Source: CAHJXF01 sp038254545
Lineage (GTDB): Bacteria > Pseudomonadota > Gammaproteobacteria > Burkholderiales > Burkholderiaceae_D
Assembly: GCA_038254545.1 (NCBI GenBank)
Contig: JBBSGB010000020.1
Span: 1-59,855, forward strand
Reading direction: 5' to 3'
Length of the DNA: 59,855 nt
Positions 17,901 through 27,200 of the stretch are shown in pieces. The first letter of the stretch is position 1. Each line of letters starts with the position of its first letter. Below the pieces are notes generated by a model. That model ran no database searches, was not told where the DNA came from, and saw only the letters and a list, made by a program, of their open reading frames with translations. Made by a program: the position numbers and the translations under genes.

Positions 17901-18698
17901 GTGACCCGCCTCGCACTGGGCGTTCAATACGACGGCCGTGCCTGGCATGGCTGGCAATCGCAGCCGCATCGTCGCACCGTGCAGGATGCGCTCGAAGCGG
18001 CACTCGCGCAGTTCGCCGACCAACCGGTTCGCGTCGCGTGCGCCGGCCGCACCGATGCGGGCGTGCATGCCCTGGGACAGGTCGTGCATTTCGATTGCGC
18101 GGCCACGCGCACCCTGCAAGGCTGGGTGCGAGGCGTCAATGCTTTGCTGCCCGAGTCGATCGCCGTGACGTGGTCCGCATTCGTCGACGATGGTTTCGAC
18201 GCGCGCTTCCAGGCGGTTGCGCGCACCTATCACTACCTGCTGCTGACACAGCCGCATCGATCCCCGCACTGGGTCCGTCGCGCCGGATGGACGCATGCGC
18301 CGCTGGACGTCGATGCGATGCGCGCCGCATCGCGAACGCTGGTGGGCACGCACGACTTCTCGGCATTTCGCAGCGCCGAGTGCCAGGCCAGATCGCCGGT
18401 CAAGAGCATGACGAACGTGGCGATCGAGCAGAGCGGAAATTTCGTGTGCTTCACATTCAAGGCCAACGCCTTCGTGCATCACATGGTGCGCAACCTGGTC
18501 GGCGCGCTGGTCGCGATCGGTCGCGAACGACACGACCCGACGTGGATCGCGGAATTGCTCGAAGGCCGCGATCGCACCGTCGCCGCACCGACCTTCATGC
18601 CCGACGGCCTGTATCTCGCGAAGGTCGATTACCCTGAAGAGATCGTGCTTCCGGAACCGCCACCGTTCTCGACCATCCACGCGGGCTTTGCCTCATGA
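17901..18698 (+). CDS. truA: tRNA pseudouridine(38-40) synthase
   Basis: Converts uridines 38-40 in the anticodon arm of tRNAs to pseudouridine. The 265-residue product starts MTRLALGVQYDGRAWHGWQSQ and has the catalytic aspartate in CAGRTDAGVHALGQVVHFD near residue 52, plus the family blocks ARTYHYLL and VHHMVRNLVGALVAIGRE. Normal length. Its stop overlaps the trpF start as ATGA, so the two are translationally coupled. A tRNA-modifying gene leading into trp genes is usual in betaproteobacteria. Confidence 0.96.
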   Translation: MTRLALGVQYDGRAWHGWQSQPHRRTVQDALEAALAQFADQPVRVACAGRTDAGVHALGQVVHFDCAATRTLQGWVRGVNALLPESIAVTWSAFVDDGFDARFQAVARTYHYLLLTQPHRSPHWVRRAGWTHAPLDVDAMRAASRTLVGTHDFSAFRSAECQARSPVKSMTNVAIEQSGNFVCFTFKANAFVHHMVRNLVGALVAIGRERHDPTWIAELLEGRDRTVAAPTFMPDGLYLAKVDYPEEIVLPEPPPFSTIHAGFAS

Positions 18699-19396
18699 GC
18701 GATCGATTCTTCGAGCTTGACGACGCCGCGGAAGATGCCGAACGAACGCGCATCAAGTTCTGCGGCATGACGCGCGAGGTGGACATCGAGCAGGCGCTGG
18801 CGCTTGGCGTCGATGCGCTCGGCTTCGTGTTCTATGCGCCTAGCCCACGTCATCTCTCGATCGCTCGCGCCGCCGAGCTCGTCGCGCGCGTGCCGGCATC
18901 GATCGCCACGGTCGGGCTGTTCGTCAACGCGCCGGCAGACGAAATCGCGGCCGTGCTCGAGCGCGTGCCCCTGTCGCTGCTGCAGTTTCATGGCGAGGAA
19001 ACGCCCGATGCATGCAAGGCGTTCGCGCGTCCTTACATGAAAGCTGCACGCGTGACGCCCGAACTCGATTTGCTAGAATTCGCCGACGCGTATCGCGATG
19101 CGGCAACTCTTCTGCTCGATGCGCACACCGCCGGCTACGGCGGTTCCGGAAAGGTCTTCGATTGGTCACTCGTTCCCCATCAGCTCATCGGTCCCGCCGC
19201 CGCGCGTCGGGTCGTTTTGAGTGGTGGCTTGAGCACAGCAAACGTCGCTGACGCGATCGCTCGCGTGCGACCCTGGGCGGTCGATGTGTCTTCGGGCATC
19301 GAGAGCGCCAAGGGCATCAAGGACGCGGACGCCATGCGACAGTTCGTTGCTGCGGTCCGCTTGGCCGACAATTCGGCAGACAAGTCTCTTCGCTAG
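18695..19396 (+). CDS. trpF: Phosphoribosylanthranilate isomerase
   Basis: A TIM-barrel enzyme that isomerises phosphoribosylanthranilate to CdRP, the third dedicated step of tryptophan synthesis. The 233-residue protein has the catalytic cysteine in IKFCGMTREVDIEQA near residue 25, LQFHGEETPDAC mid-sequence and LLDAHTAGYGGSGKVFDWSL with the general acid. VDVSSGIESAKGIKD near the C-terminus is the phosphate-binding loop. A short polar N-terminal extension (about 18 residues) precedes the barrel. ATGA overlap with truA; trpB follows after 9 bases. Confidence 0.96.
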   Translation: MSDRFFELDDAAEDAERTRIKFCGMTREVDIEQALALGVDALGFVFYAPSPRHLSIARAAELVARVPASIATVGLFVNAPADEIAAVLERVPLSLLQFHGEETPDACKAFARPYMKAARVTPELDLLEFADAYRDAATLLLDAHTAGYGGSGKVFDWSLVPHQLIGPAAARRVVLSGGLSTANVADAIARVRPWAVDVSSGIESAKGIKDADAMRQFVAAVRLADNSADKSLR

Positions 19397-19405
19397 GTTT
19401 CTTCG

Positions 19406-20686
19406 ATGAGCATTCCCTCTTTGGCTGCGCTGCACGCGGCCCGCAATGCAATGGATGCGTCGACCATGACGGCGCGCAACGAATCGGGGCCCGGTACGAG
19501 GCCCGATGCGCGCGGCCATTTCGGCCCCTATGGCGGCCGTTTCGTGGCCGAGACCCTGATGCGCGCGCTCGATGAACTCGACACGGCCTATGCGCGTTAT
19601 CGCAACGATCCCGAGTTTGTTGCCGAGTTGAACAGCGAGCTTGCGCACTACGTGGGTCGGCCGAGCCCCATTTATCACGCGCGCCGATGGAGCGAACAGC
19701 TCGGCGGCGCGCAGATCTGGATGAAGCGCGAGGATCTGAATCACACCGGCGCCCACAAGATCAACAACACCGTCGGCCAGGCGCTGCTGGCGCGTCGCAT
19801 GGGCAAGCCGCGCGTGATCGCCGAGACCGGGGCGGGGCAGCATGGGGTCGCGACCGCGACCGTGGCCGCCCGCTTCGGGATGGAGTGCGTGGTGTACATG
19901 GGCAGCGAAGACGTGTCGCGTCAATCGGCCAACGTGTTGCGCATGAACCTGCTGGGCGCGCGCGTCGTGCCGGTCGAGTCGGGCTCGAAGACCTTGAAGG
20001 ACGCGCTCAACGAGGCGATGCGCGACTGGGTCACCAATGTCGAGAACACCTTCTACATCATCGGCACCGTCGCGGGCCCGCATCCGTATCCGATGATGGT
20101 GCGCGATTTCAACGCGGTCGTGGGCCGCGAGTGCCGCTGGCAGATGCCTGAGCGCGCGGGACGGCAGCCCGATGTGATCGTCGCGTGCGTGGGCGGCGGC
20201 AGCAACGCGATGGGCATTTTCCACGACTACGTCGACGACCCGTCCGTGCGCCTGATCGGTGTCGAGGCGGCCGGTGACGGCCTCGATACTTCGCGTCATG
20301 CGGCGAGTCTGCAGCGTGGCTCGCCGGGCGTGCTCCACGGCAATCGCACCTATGTCCTGCAGGACGACAACGGCCAGATCCAGGAGACGCATTCGATCTC
20401 GGCGGGCCTCGACTATCCGGGCGTGGGACCCGAGCACGCGTGGTTGAAGGACACCGGTCGCGCCGAGTACGTGGGAGCGACCGATGCCGAAGCGCTGGCG
20501 GCGTTTCACGATTGCTGCCGCATCGAGGGCATCATCCCCGCGCTCGAATCGAGCCATGCGCTCGCGTATGCCGCGACGCTCACGCCGACGATGGCCAAGG
20601 ATCGCATCGTGCTCGTCAATCTCTCGGGGCGAGGTGACAAGGATCTGCATATCGTTTCGACGGCGCGCGAGCGGACGGGCGCATGA
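19406..20686 (+). CDS. trpB: Tryptophan synthase beta subunit
   Basis: Condenses indole with serine using PLP to form tryptophan, in an alpha2-beta2 complex with TrpA. The 426-residue product carries the PLP lysine in HTGAHKINNTVGQALLA near residue 118, the GAGQHGVATATVAARFG block, the phosphate-binding glycine loop CVGGGSNAMG near 265 and the HSISAGLDYPGVGPEH segment. The first ~28 residues before PDARGHFGPYGGRF are not conserved, so translation may begin at one of the internal methionines. ATGA overlap with trpA. Confidence 0.97.
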   Translation: MSIPSLAALHAARNAMDASTMTARNESGPGTRPDARGHFGPYGGRFVAETLMRALDELDTAYARYRNDPEFVAELNSELAHYVGRPSPIYHARRWSEQLGGAQIWMKREDLNHTGAHKINNTVGQALLARRMGKPRVIAETGAGQHGVATATVAARFGMECVVYMGSEDVSRQSANVLRMNLLGARVVPVESGSKTLKDALNEAMRDWVTNVENTFYIIGTVAGPHPYPMMVRDFNAVVGRECRWQMPERAGRQPDVIVACVGGGSNAMGIFHDYVDDPSVRLIGVEAAGDGLDTSRHAASLQRGSPGVLHGNRTYVLQDDNGQIQETHSISAGLDYPGVGPEHAWLKDTGRAEYVGATDAEALAAFHDCCRIEGIIPALESSHALAYAATLTPTMAKDRIVLVNLSGRGDKDLHIVSTARERTGA

Positions 20687-21576
20687 GCACCTCGACATCA
20701 GCAGCGCCAACGGCAACGGCAACCACTGCGGTCAACGCGCGCATCGCGACGCGCTTCGCATCTCTCGCCCGGCAAGGCCGCACCGGACTGATCCCCTACA
20801 TCGCCGCGGGCGATCCATCGGCCGCGATGACGGTCGAGTTGATGCACGCGCTCGCGCGCGCGGGGTCCGATGTGATCGAACTGGGCGTGCCGTTCTCCGA
20901 CCCATCAGCCGACGGTCCGGTGATCCAGCGCGCGACCGAGCGCGCGATTCGAAACGGCGTGGGCCTCGAGGCGACCATCGAATGCGTGCGCTCGTTCCGG
21001 CGCGATGACGACCATACGCCGGTGGTTCTGATGGGCTATGCGAATCCGTTCGAACTGCTGGCCTCGCGTCGAGGCGGCCTCGCCGCGCTTGCGGCCGAAC
21101 TCCGCGACGCAGGTATCGATGGCGTGCTGGTGGTGGACTATCCGCCCGAGGAGTGCGAAGACTTCGCGGCCGCCTTGAAACACGCCGGCGTCGCCAGCAT
21201 CTACCTGCTCGCACCGACCTCGACCGACGAGCGCATCGCGTGCGTGGCGCGCGCGGCGTCGGGGTACGTGTATTACGTGAGCCTCAAGGGGATTACCGGC
21301 TCCGCCGCGCTCGACGTCGCCGGCGTGGCCGACAAGGTGCCGCTGATCAGGGCGCACACCTCGATACCGATCGGTGTGGGCTTCGGCATCCGCGATGCGG
21401 CCAGCGCCTGCACCGTGGCCGAGGTCGCCGATGCGGTCGTGATCGGAAGTCGTATCATCGAGGCCATCGAGTCCGCGCCTCCCGGCCGTGAAGTCAAAGC
21501 CGTCGAGGTCTTCGTGAGCGAGATTCGAAACGCGCTCGACCACCCGAGCGCTATGAAGAAAAAGGAACGAGCATGA
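20683..21576 (+). CDS. trpA: Tryptophan synthase alpha subunit
   Basis: Cleaves indole-3-glycerol phosphate and passes indole through the tunnel to TrpB. The 297-residue TIM barrel has LIPYIAAGDPSA near the start, the catalytic glutamate in VIELGVPFSDPSADGPVIQ near 65, the aspartate in GVLVVDYPPEEC near 145 and the phosphate-binding GVGFGIRDAASA near 230. The first 20 residues are a Ser/Thr/Ala-rich extension outside the fold. Overlaps trpB and accD by four bases on each side, so trpF-trpB-trpA-accD form a tightly coupled operon. Confidence 0.97.
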   Translation: MSTSTSAAPTATATTAVNARIATRFASLARQGRTGLIPYIAAGDPSAAMTVELMHALARAGSDVIELGVPFSDPSADGPVIQRATERAIRNGVGLEATIECVRSFRRDDDHTPVVLMGYANPFELLASRRGGLAALAAELRDAGIDGVLVVDYPPEECEDFAAALKHAGVASIYLLAPTSTDERIACVARAASGYVYYVSLKGITGSAALDVAGVADKVPLIRAHTSIPIGVGFGIRDAASACTVAEVADAVVIGSRIIEAIESAPPGREVKAVEVFVSEIRNALDHPSAMKKKERA

Positions 21577-22442
21577 GCTGGATCGAGAAGCTGCTGCCAC
21601 CGCGCATACAACGCAACGATGGCGCGCAGCGCCGCATTCCCGAAGGGCTGTGGGTCAAATGCCCGAGCTGCGAGACGGTGCTCTACAAGGCCGACATCGA
21701 GAAGAATTGCCAGGTCTGTCCGAAGTGCGACCACCACATGCGCATCGGCGCGCGCGAATGCATCGAGGCGATGCTCGACCCCGAGGGGCGCTTCGAGATC
21801 GGTCGCGACACGCTGCCGCTCGATACGCTCAAGTTCAAGGACAGCAAGAAATATTCCGATCGACTGAAAGACGCGATGGAAGCGACGCAGGAAACCGATG
21901 CCATGGTAGTGATGGCGGGCGCTATCCACACCGTGCCGGTCGTGCTCGCGGTCTTCGAATTCGGCTTCATGGGCGGCTCGATGGGGTCGGTGGTGGGCGA
22001 GCGCTTCGCGCGCGGCGTGGAGACTGCGATCGAGCAGAAGGTCCCGTTCATCTGCGTGACCGCCACCGGCGGCGCGCGCATGCAGGAAGGCCTGTTGTCG
22101 CTGATGCAGATGGCCAAGACCACCGGCATGCTGACCAAGTTGTCGGCGGCGAAGCTGCCTTTCATCAGCGTGTTGACCGATCCCACCATGGGCGGGGTGT
22201 CTGCCAGTTTCGCCTTCATGGGCGACGTGGTGATGGCCGAGCCCAATGCACTGATCGGATTCGCGGGTCCGCGCGTGATCGAGCAGACGGTGCGCGAGAA
22301 ATTGCCGGAAGGCTTTCAACGTTCGGAGTTTTTGTTGCAGAAGGGCGCGATCGACATGATCGTCGATCGCCGAAAGATGCGCGAAGAGATCGCGCGCTTG
22401 CTTGCGTTGTTGTTGAGGCAGCCTGCCGAAGTCGTGAACTGA
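21573..22442 (+). CDS. accD: Acetyl-CoA carboxylase carboxyltransferase beta subunit
   Basis: With AccA it moves the carboxyl group from biotin to acetyl-CoA, the first committed step of fatty acid synthesis. The 289-residue product starts MSWIEKLLPPRIQ, carries the four-cysteine zinc ribbon KCPSCETVLY...CQVCPKCDHH at about residues 27-50, and the crotonase-fold GGARMQEGLLSLMQMAKT and GGVSASFAFMGDV oxyanion blocks. Overlaps trpA by ATGA. In many relatives folC follows on the same strand; here a convergent smr gene does, marking the end of the conserved block. Confidence 0.97.
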   Translation: MSWIEKLLPPRIQRNDGAQRRIPEGLWVKCPSCETVLYKADIEKNCQVCPKCDHHMRIGARECIEAMLDPEGRFEIGRDTLPLDTLKFKDSKKYSDRLKDAMEATQETDAMVVMAGAIHTVPVVLAVFEFGFMGGSMGSVVGERFARGVETAIEQKVPFICVTATGGARMQEGLLSLMQMAKTTGMLTKLSAAKLPFISVLTDPTMGGVSASFAFMGDVVMAEPNALIGFAGPRVIEQTVREKLPEGFQRSEFLLQKGAIDMIVDRRKMREEIARLLALLLRQPAEVVN

Positions 22443-22454
22443 AGGCCGGTCGAT

Positions 22455-23117
22455 TCAACTGGGCCGCAGCAACACGATCAACGCGCCGCCGCCGCCGTCG
22501 CACTCGCGCGCCTGGCAGAAGGCGAGCACCTCGTCCTTCTGCATCAGCCAGCCGCGCACCTTGCCTTTCAATACCGGCTGCTTGCCGATCGATCCGTGGC
22601 CCTTGCCGTGGATCACGCGCACGCAGCGCAGACGGTGCTTGATCGAATCGCGCAGGAAATCGCCGAGCATTTCACGTGCCTCGCCCACCCGTGCGCCGTG
22701 CAGGTCGAGTTCCGATTGGACGATCCAGTGGGCGCGACGCAGCTTCCTGATCACGTCGGGCGCGATGCCTTTGCGTCGCCATGAGGCGTCCTCGTCGGCG
22801 TCGAGCACCACATCGCTTTCTAATTCATCCGAGATCGATTCGGCCAGCGCGGCGGCTTCGTCGCGGCGATGCTGATGCGCGATCGGCGCGGGTCGGTCAC
22901 GCGAATGCTGCGCTCTCGCGGCGACCTTCAAGGGTTCGACCGCACCCACCGCGTCCCTGAACACGTTGGCCTCGCGCTCGGCTTGCGCGGCTGCCTCGCG
23001 CGCCTCGCGTTCGCGCTCGCGCCGCGCGAGGTCGAGTGCCTCGCGTTCGAGCGCCGCGCGTTCGAGTCCATCGCGCAGAGCCGCGAGGTCTTGAAATCGG
23101 CGTATGTCTCGTTGCAT
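22455..23117 (-). CDS. Smr (MutS2 C-terminal-type) domain protein
   Basis: A 220-residue protein ending in a Smr domain, a small nuclease-like fold found alone or at the end of MutS2. The motif SELDLHGARVGEAREML and 'VIHGKGHGSIGKQPVLKGKVRGWL' (HGKG box) are clear, at about residues 125-205. The first 110 residues are strongly charged and helical (ALDLARREREREAREAAA), probably a coiled coil. The role is likely nucleic-acid cleavage, perhaps in ribosome rescue or recombination; this is inferred from the family. The start at 23117 (MQRDIRRFQDL) fits the family better than the extended upstream frame. Confidence 0.88.
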   Translation of the reverse strand: MQRDIRRFQDLAALRDGLERAALEREALDLARREREREAREAAAQAEREANVFRDAVGAVEPLKVAARAQHSRDRPAPIAHQHRRDEAAALAESISDELESDVVLDADEDASWRRKGIAPDVIRKLRRAHWIVQSELDLHGARVGEAREMLGDFLRDSIKHRLRCVRVIHGKGHGSIGKQPVLKGKVRGWLMQKDEVLAFCQARECDGGGGALIVLLRPS

Positions 23118-23149
23118 GAAATGAATGCGGGCGTGCCGTCGCACGCGCT

Positions 23150-24139
23150 TCAGGCGATCGCGACCGACTCTTCTTCGGGGACCGGCACGTCGAGGTTCTC
23201 GAGGAAACGCTGCGCATCGAGCGCGGCCATGCAACCCGTGCCCGCGCTCGTGATCGCCTGGCGATAGACGTGATCCTGCACGTCTCCCGCGGCGAACACG
23301 CCGGGGATGCTGGTCTCGGTGGCCTGTCCCGAGAGGCCGCCCTTGGTGATGATGTAGCCGTTCTTCATCTCGAGCTGACCTTCGAAGAGCTCGGTGTTGG
23401 GCCGATGGCCGATCGCGATGAAGACGCCCGACAGCGCGACGTCGGTGGTCTTGCCGTCGACGGTCGATGCGACGCGCATCCCGGTCACGCCCGACGCATC
23501 CCCGAGCACTTCATCGAGTCTCGCGTTCCACTTGACCTCGACGGCGCCCGACTTTTCCTTCTCCCTGAGCTTGTCGACGAGGATCGCCTCGGCGCGAAAT
23601 TTTTCGCGGCGATGGATCACCGTCACTTTCTTCGCGATGTTCGACAGGTAGAGCGCTTCCTCGACCGCGGTGTTGCCGCCGCCAATGACGGCCACGTCCT
23701 GCCCCTTGTAGAAGAAGCCGTCGCAGGTCGCGCAGCCCGACACGCCCTTGCCCATGAAGGCTTCTTCCGAGGGCAGCCCGAGGTACATCGCCGACGCGCC
23801 GGTCGCGATGATCAGCGTGTCGCAGGTGTAGTGCGCCGAGTCGCCGATCAAGAGGAAGGGACGTCGATCGAGCTTGGCGGTGTGGATGTGGTCGAACACC
23901 ACGTCGGTCTCGAAGCGCTCTGCATGCGCGAGGAAGCGCTGCATCAGCTCGGGGCCTTGCACGCCTTCGGCATCGGCGGGCCAGTTGTCGACATCGGTGG
24001 TCGTCATCAATTGGCCGCCCTGCGCGAGACCGGTGATGAGCCTCGGCTTCAGGTTCGCGCGCGCTGCATAGACGGCAGCGGTATAGCCGGCCGGACCGGA
24101 GCCGAGGATGAGGACACGTGCGTGTTTGGGTGCGGACAT
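23150..24139 (-). CDS. trxB: Thioredoxin reductase
   Basis: A homodimeric flavoenzyme that passes electrons from NADPH to thioredoxin. The 329-residue product begins MSAPKHARVLILGSGPAGYTAA (FAD-binding glycines), has the redox cysteines in GCATCDGFFYKG at residues 136 and 139, the NADPH-binding VIGGGNTAVEEALYL and the C-terminal FAD motif GVFAAGDVQDHVYRQAITS. All family features are present. It lies divergently from ftsK with 181 bases between starts, the usual trxB/ftsK arrangement. Confidence 0.97.
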   Translation of the reverse strand: MSAPKHARVLILGSGPAGYTAAVYAARANLKPRLITGLAQGGQLMTTTDVDNWPADAEGVQGPELMQRFLAHAERFETDVVFDHIHTAKLDRRPFLLIGDSAHYTCDTLIIATGASAMYLGLPSEEAFMGKGVSGCATCDGFFYKGQDVAVIGGGNTAVEEALYLSNIAKKVTVIHRREKFRAEAILVDKLREKEKSGAVEVKWNARLDEVLGDASGVTGMRVASTVDGKTTDVALSGVFIAIGHRPNTELFEGQLEMKNGYIITKGGLSGQATETSIPGVFAAGDVQDHVYRQAITSAGTGCMAALDAQRFLENLDVPVPEEESVAIA

Positions 24140-24320
24140 GATCGAACGATAAAGGAGACCAGGAGATGGAGATGGGGACGCAGGGGCCAACCGCAAGCAT
24201 CGGGATCGAGCACGGGCGCCATTGAAGACGACCGGATTATAGATGCGGGATATGCACAGATCGATGCGATCGCAACCATGAACGCCTCATCGTGGCCGCC
24301 CACGCCGATATAATCCTCCG

Positions 24321-26717
24321 ATGCCTCGTTCCGCATCACCCTCATCGACATCCAGCATCGCCAGCCGCGGCGAACCGCGTGCGCGACCCTTCGGAAATTT
24401 CGGCGCCAACGCGCGTAATGACGAACTCGCGGGCGAGCCTTCGCGTGCCTCGCGCCTGTTGCGCGAAGCGCGCTGGCTGGCGTTTGCGGCGCTCGCGATC
24501 TATCTCTTCCTGATCCTCGTGACCTACAGCGTGGGCGATCCGGGCTGGTCGCACGATGCGGTCGTCGCCAGCCTCGGCAATCGCGGCGGGCGCTTCGGTG
24601 CGTGGCTCGCCGACGTGTTGCTGTCGGTATTCGGCTACTCGGCGTATTGGCTGATCGTGCTGTTCGCCAGCCGCGTCGCGATCGGCTATCGCGCGCTAGT
24701 GCGCAGCCGGTTGCTGCCCGACGATGACATGCCGCCCGAACCAGTGTGGGTGCACGTGACGGGTTTCGTGGTGATGCTCGTCGCATCGTGCGGCATCGAA
24801 TATCTGCGCGCGGCCGGCCTCTCCCACGGATTGCCGCAGGGCCCCGGCGGCGTGATCGGCGGCGAGGAAGTGCGCCTGCTCACGCACGCCTTCGGCATGA
24901 CCGGCGCGACGCTCGCGCTGCTGGTGGTGTTCGCGATCGGCTTCTCGCTCTTCACCGGATGGTCGTGGCTGGTGATCGCCGAACGCGTTGGCGGGGCGCT
25001 CGAAGGCACGGTGATGTTGTTCAAGCTGCGGCGGGAAGCGCGCGCGGATCGCGCGGTGGGCGCGGAGGCCGCGGTGCATCGTGAAGAGGTGGTCGTGCAG
25101 GAGCGCACGCGTATCGAGGACGCACCACCGATCCGCATCGAGCCGCAGGTCGTGGCGGTTCCGCAATCGACGCGCATCATCAAGGAGAAGCAGGTTCCGC
25201 TGTTCGCCGAGATACCCGAGACCGATCTGCCGCCGCTGTCACTGCTCGCGCCGCCGCCGGTGATGCAGGAGACGGTCAGTCCCGAGACGCTCGAGTTTAC
25301 GTCGCGACTGATCGAAAAGAAGCTGAAGGACTTCGGCGTCGACGTGCAGGTGGTGGCCGCCCATCCGGGCCCGATCATCACGCGCTACGAGATCGAGCCC
25401 GCCACCGGTGTCAAGGGCAGCCAGATCGTCAACCTCGCAAAGGATCTCGCGCGCGCGTTGTCGCTGGTGTCGATCCGCGTGGTCGAGACGATTCCCGGCA
25501 AGACCACCATGGGGCTCGAATTGCCGAACCCGCGTCGCCAGGCCGTGCGCCTCTCCGAGATCCTCGGCTCGCAGGTCTACAACGAGAGCCCGTCGCCGCT
25601 GACGCTCGCGCTCGGCAAGGACATCGCGGGTCGCCCGGTGATCGCTGACCTCTCGAAGATGCCACACCTGCTGGTCGCGGGAACGACCGGTTCCGGCAAG
25701 TCGGTGGGCATCAACGCGATGATCCTGTCCTTGCTCTACAAGGCCGAGGCCAATCAGGTGCGCCTGATCATGATCGACCCGAAGATGCTCGAGCTGTCGG
25801 TCTACGAAGGCATCGCGCATCTGCTCGCGCCGGTGGTCACCGACATGCGCCAGGCCGGCCACGCGTTGAACTGGGCCGTGGCCGAGATGGAGCGGCGCTA
25901 CAAGCTGATGAGCAAACTCGGCGTGCGCAATCTCGCGGGCTACAACAACAAGATCGCCGAGGCGGCCAGGCGCGAGGAGAAGATCGGCAACCCCTTCTCG
26001 CTCACACCCGAAGCGCCCGAGCCGCTCGACAAGCTGCCCACCATCGTGATCGTGATCGACGAGCTCGCCGACCTGATGATGGTGGTCGGCAAGAAGGTCG
26101 AAGAGCTGATCGCGCGCATCGCGCAGAAGGCGCGCGCGGCGGGCATCCACCTGATCCTCGCGACGCAGCGGCCCAGCGTCGATGTCATCACCGGCCTGAT
26201 CAAGGCCAACATCCCGACGCGCATCGCGTTCCAGGTGTCATCCAAGATCGACAGCCGCACCATCCTCGACCAGCAGGGCGCCGAAGCCTTGCTTGGCATG
26301 GGCGACATGCTGTATCTGCCGCCCGGCAGCGGCCTGCCGCTGCGCGTGCACGGCGCGTTCGTGGCTGATGAAGAAGTGCATGCGGTGGTGGAGCACCTCA
26401 AAAAGCAGGCCGCGGCGCAGGGCGGCCCGAACTACATCGAAGGCATCCTTGAAGGCGGCACTCTCGGTGACGGCGACGAGGACGGCGGCGCATCGTCGGA
26501 CGGCAACGGCGGCGAAGCCGATGCGCTCTACGACGAGGCGGTGGCGATCGTGCTCAAGGATCGCCGCGCATCGATCTCGTACGTGCAGCGGAAACTTCGC
26601 ATCGGCTACAACCGCGCGGCACGCCTGCTCGAAGACATGGAGAAGGCGGGGCTGGTATCGGCGATGCAGGCCAGCGGGAATCGAGAAATTCTTGTGCCTG
26701 CCTCCTCGTCCGAGTGA
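24321..26717 (+). CDS. ftsK: DNA translocase FtsK (short, SpoIIIE-like form)
   Basis: A septal, membrane-anchored ATP-driven DNA pump that helps resolve and segregate chromosome ends at division. The 798-residue protein has a polar N-terminus, four membrane helices between about 50 and 220, a short linker, and the motor domain: Walker A in GTTGSGKSVG near 455, Walker B in IVIVIDELADLMM near 580. The C-terminal winged-helix gamma domain (YDEAVAIVLKDRRASISYVQRKLRIGYNRA) recognises polarity sequences. Compared with E. coli FtsK (1329 residues) the long proline/glutamine linker is missing, as is usual outside enterics. lolA, normally just downstream, is displaced by 6.6 kb here. Confidence 0.95.
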   Translation: MPRSASPSSTSSIASRGEPRARPFGNFGANARNDELAGEPSRASRLLREARWLAFAALAIYLFLILVTYSVGDPGWSHDAVVASLGNRGGRFGAWLADVLLSVFGYSAYWLIVLFASRVAIGYRALVRSRLLPDDDMPPEPVWVHVTGFVVMLVASCGIEYLRAAGLSHGLPQGPGGVIGGEEVRLLTHAFGMTGATLALLVVFAIGFSLFTGWSWLVIAERVGGALEGTVMLFKLRREARADRAVGAEAAVHREEVVVQERTRIEDAPPIRIEPQVVAVPQSTRIIKEKQVPLFAEIPETDLPPLSLLAPPPVMQETVSPETLEFTSRLIEKKLKDFGVDVQVVAAHPGPIITRYEIEPATGVKGSQIVNLAKDLARALSLVSIRVVETIPGKTTMGLELPNPRRQAVRLSEILGSQVYNESPSPLTLALGKDIAGRPVIADLSKMPHLLVAGTTGSGKSVGINAMILSLLYKAEANQVRLIMIDPKMLELSVYEGIAHLLAPVVTDMRQAGHALNWAVAEMERRYKLMSKLGVRNLAGYNNKIAEAARREEKIGNPFSLTPEAPEPLDKLPTIVIVIDELADLMMVVGKKVEELIARIAQKARAAGIHLILATQRPSVDVITGLIKANIPTRIAFQVSSKIDSRTILDQQGAEALLGMGDMLYLPPGSGLPLRVHGAFVADEEVHAVVEHLKKQAAAQGGPNYIEGILEGGTLGDGDEDGGASSDGNGGEADALYDEAVAIVLKDRRASISYVQRKLRIGYNRAARLLEDMEKAGLVSAMQASGNREILVPASSSE

Positions 26718-26771
26718 AGCCGGACGATCGATACATGGTTCCGGACCTGGGGCGCGCCCTGCACGATTGCG

Positions 26772-27200
26772 TTATTTCAGCAGCACATTCATACCGGGAC
26801 GGACATCGGCTTCGTCGATGTAGCCTATTCCACCGGGCGTCGCGTTGACGAAGCGGATGACGTCGGCGCTGCTGGGCAGTTCGCGTGGGGAAGCGCCCTT
26901 GCCGATATACCGGCGCACGACCCAATAGGCCGTGTATCTGTCGTCGTCCTGGTGAAGGTAGGCCTGCAGGAACTGGCTGCGCACCGTGCTGCCGCTGCTC
27001 GCATTGACGGCCGTTACCGACATGCCGTTGACTTCGATCACCTTGCCCGTGTAGATCCTTTCGAGAGTGACCGGATCGACCCCGCTCAGACCGGGATGGC
27101 CGATGACGACCACGCCGCCCGCAGCAGACGCGTGGCTGGACACGCTCGCAAGCGCCGCGATAATCAATCGGATGCTCGACTTGTACATGCGCTCGTTCAT
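26772..27200 (-). CDS. Small PstS-like periplasmic binding protein
   Basis: A 142-residue secreted protein. After a signal peptide (SSIRLIIAALASVSSHASAAG, cut in two in this description as SSIRLIIAALA and SVSSHASAAG) it reads VVVIGHPGLSGVDPVTLERI and YTGKVIEVNGMSVTAV, the pattern of the short PstS-like family. These are about one lobe of a phosphate-type binding protein and have no ABC transporter beside them. The start ATG (27198-27200) overlaps the stop of the porin gene as TGATG, so the two are coupled. It is the last gene of the signalling operon and converges on ftsK. A ligand-sensing role with the kinase is inferred from position only. Confidence 0.82.
   Translation of the reverse strand: MNERMYKSSIRLIIAALASVSSHASAAGGVVVIGHPGLSGVDPVTLERIYTGKVIEVNGMSVTAVNASSGSTVRSQFLQAYLHQDDDRYTAYWVVRRYIGKGASPRELPSSADVIRFVNATPGGIGYIDEADVRPGMNVLLK

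Noticed and set aside
18600..19410. Tryptophan attenuator before the trp genes
   Set aside because: trpF overlaps truA, so there is no leader region with a Trp-rich peptide or alternative hairpins.
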